Shown here: positions 54,601 to 64,000 of the stretch, piece after piece
Numbering within the stretch: the stretch's first letter is position 1
Layout of the letters: each line of letters opens with the position of its first letter
From: Vitrella brassicaformis
Taxonomy: Eukaryota; Sar; Vitrellaceae
NCBI GenBank assembly: GCA_001179505.1
Contig: CDMY01000351.1
Coordinates: forward strand, 1-64,000
Direction: 5' to 3'
Length of the DNA: 64,000 bases
Notes under the pieces: generated by a model
Told to the model about the DNA's origin: nothing
What the model saw: only the letters and a program-made list of their open reading frames with translations
Databases searched by the model: none
Position numbers and translations under genes: made by a program

Positions 54601-57600
54601 GTGGCGGCGGTGCCTTGCCCTTTCCTGCCGGCGCAGGTGCCGCCTTGCCCTTGGCAGCTGCCTTGCCGGCGGCCTCGGCTGCTGCTGCGGGTGGTTTAGG
54701 TGCAGAGGAGGTCAGGGCGGAGAGAGCCGCGTTGAGGAGGTCGTCTGCCATGTCGAGCATTGGTTTGTGAGGAATGTCTCCCACTTCCTGATGAGATCAG
54801 AGGAGATGCAGGAGTGTCTGACGGTTGGATGGATGGGCGTACCTGTGGCTGTGTGCGGAGTTGTTGGTGTGAGGCAAGAGCGAGCAGCCACTCGCCTCGC
54901 ACCACTGTCCAAAAGGCGCTGCAGTAGCCGTCGTAAACATCCATAAGACGCCTGCACCCCCCCACATGCACACACCAAAGGAAAATCTGCGGACTTCCAT
55001 TTCCTCCCTCCCTCCCCCCCCCCCCCCCCCNNNNNNNNNNNNNNNNNNNNNNNNNNNNNNNNNNNNNNNNNNNNNNNNNNNNNNNNNNNNNNNNNNNNNN
55101 NNNNNNNNNNNNNNNNNNNNNNNNNNNNNNNNNNNNNNNNNNNNNNNNNNNNNNNNNNNNNNNNNNNNNNNNNNNNNNNNNNNNNNNNNNNNNNNNNNNN
55201 NNNNNNNNNNNNNNNNNNNNNNNNNNNNNNNNNNNNNNNNNNNNNNNNNNNNNNNNNNNNNNNNNNNNNNNNNNNNNNNNNNNNNNNNNNNNNNNNNNNN
55301 NNNNNNNNNNNNNNNNNNNNNNNNNNNNNNCCCCTCTCTCACTCAGCCAGCTGCCACTGCCCCATCTCCGTCACCGCCTTATCGTTGGCCTCGTCATCAA
55401 TCGGCAGGTCGTTGCGGAACGGCGCCGGACAAGGGTCGGTGTTGATGGCGTCAGATCCGCCTCCCGTGTCTCCTCGTGAAGGGTCGCCATCGTTGCCTCT
55501 GGCAGGTGATGTGATGGATGAGTCGGTGGATGGGGTGAGGAGTGAGGGGAAGGGGAGGTCGTGGCCGCGCGAGATGGACCAGATGAGCCGCTGAGCCGCA
55601 GCAAAGTCGCCAATCCTGACAGACAGAGACACCGAGAAGGTTGCACTGCACATGGAGGGGTGTGAGGAAGCGTGTGCGGCCGACCGTATCAGAATGGATG
55701 CTCGCATGAGTCGCGACTTGCATGTTCTTTGGGCGTTGCGGCAGATGTCTATCGCGATGTGTTCGTGGAGTGCACAGATGCCCACGAGAGGCGCCAGGGC
55801 GAAGTCGTATAGCTGCAGCGTCTGCACGAACCACTCCAAGGCCTGTCAGCCACCATACCATCGAAGAGAGTAGGCATCATCCCTCCCGAATCGTATCTCT
55901 CTCTTCGATCTTACCTCCAGAACAGCGACTGGGTCGACGCCGCCCACGCCGGGCTGCGCAAACGCCCCCGAGCCCATCCGCCACCCCTTGACCACCTCAC
56001 GCACCCGCACGTCCCACACAATCCCAACACCGGTGCCATTGTTATCGTTGTCGGGTGGCGCATGTGTGTGTGGGGGATGTGCGGCGAGCAGCTGTGTGAT
56101 AATGGCTGATGCGAAGAGGGAGACATTGAGGTGCAGCGATGCCTGTGATGGGTGGACGAGTGTTGCGGTGCGGTGGAGGGCGAGGAGGGAGAGGAGGCAG
56201 CACTCCGCCCGTGTGGGTGTCTCGGGGGCACACAGCTCCAGCTGACAAGGCAAGCGGCATCCATCCATCCATATGTAGCATCACCCACACTCCCACTCTC
56301 ACCCACCTGTTGCCACGTATCGATGGCGTTGACACTCCTGTAAGTGAAGTCGACTGCCTCCCTCCAGGCCTTGCCCGCCCCCTCTGTGTCTCTGCCCACC
56401 CACAGCAAGTGGCCCAGCTCCAGCAGCGCCTGCACCACCAGGTTGGTCAGCTGCTTCTTGCGCAAGAGCTCAATCGTCTGCCGATAAGACGACACCAGCC
56501 GAGACAGATCAGCGTTGGAGGGCCGACCTGAGTGAGACGCACCAAAGGCCTTTTACCTCCCCTCTTTGTGTGTATGTGTGGAGTAGACGGAGGTTACTTG
56601 TGTCTGTGCTGCTGTTGTTGCTGCTGCTGCTGTCTGTGAGCTGCTGCACGAACTGGGTGAGTGTTCGTTTGTTCTGTCTCCACTCGACGATGGCTGCCGG
56701 GGTGGCCTTGCGGGAGCGGTCGACAGCGGCGGTGAGCAGACTGTGGAGGGCCCTGAACGACCGCAGCTCCTCATACTGACGGAGCGCCCCATACACACAC
56801 GTGTTTTACATGTGTGTCGGATTGTCGCCCTTTCCGCTCGCGCTCACCTGTTGGCTGAGCACGTCGGCATAGACTTGCTTTCTGTGGTTGTAGAGCTGCT
56901 CCTCATCAGACAAGAGACCAGCCAACGCCAGGGCCCTGCGTACACACAGAGAAAGGATCGCGTTGCGTGTAGAAGTGTGTGGTCCGCGAGTGTGAGCCGC
57001 CCGCACGTACCGCGCTTTTCTCCTGTCCTTGACTTTGTTGTAGTGGTCGAACTCTGCCTGTGTGGCCGAGACATGCTCCTCCGTGGCCTTGATGGCCGCA
57101 CGGCACTGCTCTATGACATGCTCTTGAGCGGAGAGTGCGAAGGGCAGCAGCTGACCTGCATCACCACAGACACAGTATGGTTGGTTACTCGTGGGCGTGT
57201 GTGTCTGTGTGTGTGTGTGTGTGTGTGTTGTGGGTATGGGTGCGTGTTTTGCTGACTGACCGGCGAATGAGTCGTTGGTGAGGGCGTTGAACTGTCTGAT
57301 GATGCCTATGACAGCCGGCCACTTGCGGCGTGTGAAAGCGCACTGCACAGCGATGCCCACCAGACGGCCCAAGGCAGGCACATCCACGCCGCTGCTCACC
57401 ATCCCTGCACTCACACACACATAGACACACACACATAGATGGGATGGAGACAGTTGGTGGGATTGGCTGGCTCACCTTACCTTCGAACCACTGGTCTTCT
57501 CCCCTGTCTTCGTCCCCCTCCCCCTCTCCCCCTCTCAGCTTGGTGGCCTCCATCGTACCCTCCCGCCCGCCACGCCAGGGCAGATCCAGCGCACTCCGGC

Positions 57601-60600
57601 GCGATGTCTCCTCCTCGGTGCTCTCTTGCTGCTGCTCGCTTCTGCCTTGGATGCAGGATGGAATGGCTGGCGGCTCCTGTGCCAGCTCTTCCAGCTGCTC
57701 GTTCGGCACCCACTCCTTCTCCCCGCCCCTCTCCTCCTGTCGTCTCCTTAGCACCGCCATGCAGTCCATCGTCACTTGGCACAACACCACCACGTCCAAC
57801 CACAGACCCTCCCTTGCCGCCGCATCTCCGCCCTGTTCTTCGTCTTTGTCCTCATCAGTGGTGCCTGTTGTGGGATTGGCAAGCTCGTGTGGCGTCGGGC
57901 AGAGGTGCAACAGTGCGTTGAGGGCGGCGAGTGAGGCCACCATGGCCAGCCGGGGGGAGCCGGAGAGGTGTGCCAGCACGGCCGCCTTAACGAGACAGGA
58001 CAGGATCGTCTCGAGCAGTCTCATGCCCTCCTGTCTCGTCACTTCTCTCCACGACGGAAGAGGGGGCTCCTCGGCGTCCGCCTCCTCTGCCCCCTCATCG
58101 TCATCTTCGTTCTGTCCCTCCCCCTCTCTCTCTTCGCCTGTAGTCTCTGGCTCAGCAACAGCAGCAGCAGCAGCGGGGACTCTCTCCACCTCGGGTAGCT
58201 GCAGCTGCATGACGTCATAGAAGGCGAAGTGGCCAGGAGGGATGGAGAACACCTCCCTGTCGCTCTCCTCATCGCCGCTCTCTGCTTCCGGCGGCTGTGC
58301 CTTGAGTCTCTTCTGCAGCTGGGCGAGGGCCAGTGAGGCTTTGAGAATCATCACCTCTGCCAGCCAAGCGGCCGACGGGTGACGCATGACCTTCTCCCGC
58401 AGCTCCAGGCTGGTGGGCGGGGGCGGTGGTGGCTCCTCTGCCTCCTCGCCTTCATCACCCTGCTCGCCGGATTCCTCTCCTTCTTCGCCCTCCTCCCCTT
58501 CCTCTGTGTCTTTGGCCTTTGTCTCTTCGGTTGGCGGCAGGGTGACGGCTGATAGAGGAGCCGACTCGATGACGGACGCATCTGTGGTTACGAACGCCCT
58601 CTCGATGCCGACTATGTCTTCTACAGTCTGGCTGACGCCCTCTGACTCATCACCGCCACCCATCTTCTCCGCGACCTCATCCACAGCTGCCAAATCCTCC
58701 GTCTGCTCGTCTGCCCCCCTCAGTCCCTTTACAGTGAGGAATCTCCTCAGGCTCAGCACCGCCACTTGCGCCCACAGCGGGTGATCGACAGGCAAGGTGC
58801 CGTCGCGACACACCTGCAGCGCAGCACCGTACTTGCCATCGCCAAAGTGCCGGAGGATCGTCGTCAGTGGCTCCTTGGCTGCATCGTGTCCGTGCTCTGT
58901 GGATGGCAGGAGAGTGAACAGCCGCGAGGGAATGTCAGACGATGTGAAGTGCCCGGTGAGTGCGAGAAGCAGGGTGAGGTCTCCAACGCCCTTGAGCTGG
59001 CCCACCAGTGGCTGCACGGCGGGCGAGGCCGTGTAGCGGTCGGCAGAGTCGCTTGACAGAAGGGGAGGAAGGTAGGGAAGCTGGCTGAGCTGTGTGGCGG
59101 CTGTGATGATGTGGAACACCAGTGAGGCCACCGTTGCCCTGGCCTGGGGGTCCCAACCCACTCGAGGCTCGCCGTTGGCATCATCCCCCTCTGCTGATTC
59201 TGATGTTGCTGCGATGCCCTCCACAGCCACGATGGCCTTACTGAACGCCTGAAGGAAAAAAGATAGTGGGAAGAAACGGTGTGTGTGTGCGGGGGTGCGT
59301 GTGCGGACCTCCAGTAGCTGTGCTGGTTTGGTCTTGAGGGTGAGGAATGGCTGGGCGCTCCAGAGGATCAGAGACACACACCGGAAGACCGTCTCGCTCT
59401 CACCAGACCTACACACACAAGCGGCAAATGGGCAGAGAAAGGACACAGCACGTGAAGACGTACAGCAGGTACCTCCTGGCGGCGTCGAGAGCGATGAGGA
59501 CCTCATTGAGCATGCGAAAGATGGCCACCTGCATTGTATGTAAACGAACAAGGAAGAAAAGAGTGATGCTGCTGCGTCACCTGTCTACCTACCTGTGCAG
59601 CACGATTGCACGGGAAGGGAAGACTGGGCTGCTGCTGGACAACCCTCTCGTACTGACGAATGTCGACAAGAAAGAGGCAATCGATCATTCCGTTTGTGCT
59701 GCTGTGTGTGTCTGTATGCGGGTACTTTGTTGCATATGCATTTGGCAAAGCCATCCAGTACTGCCGTGCCGATCCTGTCTGCAGAAAGCACACACGTGCC
59801 ATCCCATCTCGTGTCTCTCACCGACCTGCCCACCTACCGGCGACATCGGTTTTGAGCTGCCACTCGCCCAGGCCCCCCCTCCATGCGTGTTTCGGCTTCC
59901 GCTCGCACATCCACAGCCACAGCTGGCGCCAACACGCGTCCAGCACCGCAACCACATCCAGCCGCTGGGCCACCTCGAGCACCCGACACAGCAGTAAAGG
60001 AACAGGCAGAGGCAGGTACGTGCCTGTGGGAAAGAGAGACATCTGTCAATGTTGATATGGGTGTGTGGCTGTGTGCATGGTTGCCTATGGTGGGTGAGGT
60101 GGGGCTGATCTGTATGTCAGTTGGCGGAGGGAGGGGGTCCCCCCCGCTGGTGCGGATCTGGTGCTTGAGCTGCCGCAGGGTGGCCATGCCCTCATCGCCA
60201 CTCTCTGCAGCGGCCGTCAGGGCGTCGCTGTAGGACGTGCTCTCGTACGCACACGCAACTGAGCCACACAAAGACACACACACACAAAGACACACACACC
60301 CCCAATCCACACGTCCCCCGCCCCTCCTCTCTTGATCTGCCATTCATTCATCATTACAAACATAATGTGCATTTGGCGTCAGGTCCCGTATCTCCACTGC
60401 CGTCGCGCCCCGCTGCGCCACGCCAGCACCCTTGAGGTGCGTGTGGATCGTCGCCACCATCACCGACGTCCCTCCGCCGTAGGGCTTGCCGTACGCCACC
60501 ACATTGAGGTGTGGCATGCCACTGGGCGTGTGGGGCAGTAGCAGCCGGACAGACGTCGGCGAGCGGCCGATTGGGAGGGGGCCGGGGGTGGCCAGCCGGC

Positions 60601-63600
60601 CCTTGTGGGGAGATGGGACGACTGAAAGACAGAGGAGAGAGCGAGAGGGACAGATTGTGGGTGCGGAAATGGGTGGTTCGCACGCTACCATTTCCGTGTG
60701 TGTCGATGTAGTCGAGGAGCTTCCCCTCCATCTCAGCTGCTGCTTCCACCTCCTGCATTGCCTTTGCCAGTGCCTGAGGCGCCACAGTGGGACGGCGCTC
60801 ACCCAGCCCACAGTAGAACAAACACCTGAACAACGACAAGGGCAGGAAAGAGAGAGACAGAGAATCTTATGGATGGGCAGAGGGACGGAAGCACACACAA
60901 CACTACATTCACCTGAGGTAAGGGTTATCTCCCAGCTCAGCGATCATGTCGGCTTCCTGGTAGCTGAGCTCCACCTTCTTGCTCACAATGCCCGCAGCAT
61001 TCTGCAGCTCGATCGTGCGGGTCGTTAGCTCCTTGAGGGTCTTCTTCGCCTCGGCCTTGGGCATGGCCGTCGACACCGTCTGTGTTGTAAGCGTGGGCTG
61101 CTGCTGGGCGACTGTGGCAAGAGTCAGAGGAGCGACGGACTTGTGCAGCTGCCAAAGACAGGAGAGATGCACAACGAGTGAGAGTATGCAGACACTGACT
61201 TCGTCAGTCATTGTCTTTGGCGTCTCAGATTACATTGAATTCGAGCCACAAGAGCATCTGGTACAGCTCCTTCAGCAGCCCCAGCTCACGCAACACCCCT
61301 CCACCCACCACATGATGCGCGTCCTTAAGCTGGCCCTCCCTCTGCCTCACCCCTCTGGGATCAGCCGACACCACCACAGCAGGCTGCAGCATCCCATCCA
61401 GCTCCTCAGACTCACCCTGCCCGCAGTTGGACCGTGCGGCGATGTGCGCCTCCATCCCACTGATGGCCGAGCGGATCGTCTGGATTGCGGGGCGGTAGTG
61501 GTGAGCTTCGGCGAGCAGTGCGGCGGTGACGTGGGCGAGAGAGGCGACGGTGAGGGCATCACGACTGCGGACGGACACCAAAAGCTGACACACATGGAGA
61601 CAACACATGGAGACATGTCTCTACAGATGCGATTGTGTACCTTGCACAGAATTGGCAGGCATTCGCGGAGAGTCTCTGCCCACTGCTGGAGCCCTTTATG
61701 CTCGTCGGGTGAGATCAGAGCCTCTCGCGTCTCATGTCGGCGGCGCATGCGCTCGATACGGAGCAACACGGGACGGCAGAACGCGCGATACGCCTTTGAC
61801 AAGAACAAAACAGAGAGAGAAAGAGGGAGGGGGAGAGACTCACGGGTGCGCTCACGGTCTCCTCTGCCACGTACATGGAGGGCCAAGTCTTCCAGGAGGT
61901 CTCCGTATTCGCCAATAACGAGTGGCGCGATCGTGCCCTCAGTCAGGCGCTTCAGGTACCGGCAGAACACACCAAGCCTCTCCCTCATATGCCCCTCCCC
62001 ATCTCCCTCCGTCTCCCCCGTCTCTGTGGAGACGACAACGACTGCCCGAAACAGCCCCAGCAGCATCGCGACTCGTCTCAGCAACGGGGGTGTTGGATCG
62101 GCATTGAGGGCCGCAAGCACATACACATAACGCTGGAAGGGCTTTCTCTGCGCGAAATGAAGGACGCACAAGGGGTGTGTGTGCACGTTGTCGGCTTCTC
62201 GATACCAAGAGTGCCTCAGGTGTCTGCTTGAGGTCTCTGCCGACGATCCAGTTGTGCTGTGGGCTGGGTGAGGTCAGGTGGAGGCACGTGGATGTGACGA
62301 CGGTCAGTGAGCGGACGGGGTCGGTGAGGGCCTCCATGTCGTCCAGCAGGGGACTGTCCATAGCGCCCTCTGCACTCTAACACACAAGACACAATAATGC
62401 AACGACAGTGTGCTGCAGAAGAGCGACAGTTGTTGTTGTCGTGTCTCACCCACCAGATCGGTCAGATCTTCCATCAGCTTCGGTGTTGTCTTGCTGTCGC
62501 CCCCTCCCTCCTCTCCTTCCCCCTCCTCCTCACCTGCATCTCCTTCTCCCTCACCGCTGTCCACTTTCGGTTCGTCTTCGACCTTCCTCTTGTCAAACAG
62601 CCCCTGCTCCCTCCCATACACAAACGGGTCACTCGCCCACACGTCCGCCTCTCTGTATCGCAGGTACACCAAGAACGGCATGGTGCCCCTCACACACTCG
62701 GCACCCACATGTGGCTCCACGGGCAGCGGAAGAGCGCCCCCGTCCAGCAATGGGGGCGGGGGCGAGTCGCTCCCATGTGCAGGTGGGTGGGACACCTCAT
62801 CGACCAGCCGCCTCCTGACTGCGTAGAACATCTTGGCCGCCTCGCCTTTCAGGTCCTCGTGGCTGCCATCGAGCCCCAGAGAGGGGAAGACGGTCGTCAT
62901 GGCCCTGATGGGTGGGGGTGAGGGCTGCGGGCGGGTGGTGAGGTCGTGGAGGGCCAGGGCATCGCCCTGCGGAGGGCGCCTGTCAAAGACAATGCCGAGA
63001 GAGCAGAGGCGGGTGGCTGAGCGGAGAAGGCATGGGAGGGGAGCGGGGGATGACGAGCGGTTGGCCTCCATTACTGCAATCGGGTCGAAGAACCGGCCGA
63101 TGAGATGCACCTGACATCCATGGGACTCGTCCACCCCTCCCTCACCTCAGCCATTCCCATCTAGCCCTTCACCCACCTGCAGCGGCACTTTGATATCGTC
63201 AGCCCCGCCCTCCTTTTTCTCAGCCCTTCTCCTCCTGAACGCGGCAATGGCATGTGAGTTGAGGTCGGTGCCCAGGGCCTTCCATCCCTCGGGCGGGCTG
63301 GGAGGCGGTGGCGGCGATGCCGGCGCAGTGGGGGGCGGGGCATCGGCCTCCTGTCCTGGTTTGGGGGGAGGAGGGGGAGGGTCCTCGGCTGGCGCACACA
63401 ACACGTCGATTTCCTCCAAGGGAGGGTCATAGAGATTCCTGCATATGGTGGACACACAGGAAAGTGGTCAGTGTGAGAGAGGTAGGGACGGGGGCAGCAC
63501 ACAGCATGAGCGTACCTGAGGAGGCATCTGAGCCTCATGCTTTGCAGCAGAGGTGTGAACGCATCCCACTGCTCCAGACCGAATGTGTGCATGAGCAGCG

Positions 63601-64000
63601 TCAGGTGGACAGACAGGGGGAAGGCTTGTGAGGACATCTGCGCAATTTCCACAGCGATCCGCAGCTGCTTCTCTGTCATTTTGGTGGTCTCGTCTTCATT
63701 TTCAACTGCTGCAGGGGCATCTGAGCTCAGCAATCACCAGAGAGACATGTGGTATGTGTGTGTGTGTTAATGTGTGCGTGTGTGGCATCATGCTGATCCA
63801 TCCATCTCTCTCACCTTCATTGCTCTCATCGGCTGCTGCAGGTGGCGGAATTGGCTGCCTCAGGTATGCTTCTGCTTTGTCTGCCGCCTCGCTCATCCGA
63901 CGCATGTGCACCTCCACATAAGGCATGATCGCACCCACCAACGTGATCTGCACACAGGCAAACGAGTGCGAGAGCCTCAACTTGCAGGCCTGCCTCCATC
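51648..64000 (-). CDS. CFAP54: CFAP54-like cilium central-apparatus protein, 3' part (runs off the right edge)
   Basis: More than 30 exons share one strand and join in phase down to a stop at 51648. The best landmark is at about 60.2-60.6 kb: a fibronectin-III-like end reading IRDLTPNAHY|VFACAYES across a GTAATG donor, followed by TYLPLPVPLLLCRVLEVAQRLD. CFAP54 proteins have the same ...EPNxxYVFAVAAYS then PLPLLL-type helical start. Most other exons are helical repeats (TPR-like), for example LATLFYH-type pairs at 53 and 61 kb, broken by long acidic or Pro inserts (EEGEEGEEGEESGEQGDEGE at 58.5 kb). The end has VLFRWSPATFMDV...RLVVSRKEWKGLSDRL, like the CFAP54 C-terminal region. CFAP54 sits in the C1d projection of the central pair and is needed for ciliary beating. 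The gap at 55031-55330 hides coding sequence. The N-terminal part lies outside the window. Confidence 0.7.
55018..55334. other. Assembly gap (300 N) inside poly-C, within the CFAP54-like gene
   Basis: N from 55031 to 55330, flanked by at least 13 C on the left and 4 C on the right. It interrupts the intron/exon series between the exons at 54.96 kb and 55.4 kb. Confidence 0.95.

Overview
This is a nuclear genomic window from a protist eukaryote. Genes are broken by many short GT-AG introns (about 40-150 bases) that are filled with TG/CA and TCTG/CAGA repeats. The DNA is GC-rich, and genes sit almost back to back. A very large gene of the CFAP54 (motile cilium central apparatus) type implies a flagellated stage. 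A RUS-family gene, an SR splicing factor and a CCCH tandem zinc-finger protein are otherwise generic eukaryotic genes. The style (compact, GC-rich, simple-repeat introns, assembly gaps in poly-C) fits a chromerid alga such as Vitrella, but that is inference from style and not a proven identity.

Layout. 1-27 kb is dominated by a local multigene family, called here the Q-tailed F-box-like family. It has one fragment (1.1 kb) and six copies: copy 1 (+, 3.7-5.4 kb), copy 2 (-, 6.5-8.2 kb), copy 3 (-, 9.0-10.5 kb, old and divergent), copy 4 (+, 10.9-12.7 kb), copy 5 (-, 19.0-20.8 kb) and copy 6 (+, 25.1-27.0 kb). Copies 2 and 4 are the arms of a head-to-head inverted duplication around copy 3. Copies 4 and 5 and their 3' flanks form a second, convergent inverted duplication around 13.3-18.5 kb. 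Only copy 5 reads cleanly through all its coding exons; the others carry different lesions. Between the copies lie an importin-alpha-like ARM protein with an N-terminal membrane region (1.6-3.6 kb), two tiny related membrane-protein ORFs facing apart (15.6-16.3 kb), a ubiquitin-like gene (20.9-22.2 kb) and a membrane-anchored coiled-coil protein (22.7-25.0 kb).

28-35 kb carries single genes: an SRSF1-like two-RRM protein, a two-helix membrane protein, an alpha/beta hydrolase and a CCCH zinc-finger protein whose start codon overlaps that of the hydrolase on the other strand. 35.2-41.2 kb is repeat-rich and apparently gene-free, with one assembly gap. 41-51 kb has an acidic low-complexity protein, a RUS (DUF647) protein and a large low-complexity protein with SAP-like and Nup98-linker-like motifs. 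51.6-64 kb is the 3' part of a CFAP54-like gene that runs off the right edge.

Genes are mostly in divergent pairs, with start codons from overlapping to about 370 bases apart, alternating with convergent pairs. Neighbours therefore probably share promoters. I found no tRNA, rRNA, CRISPR array or transposase gene.
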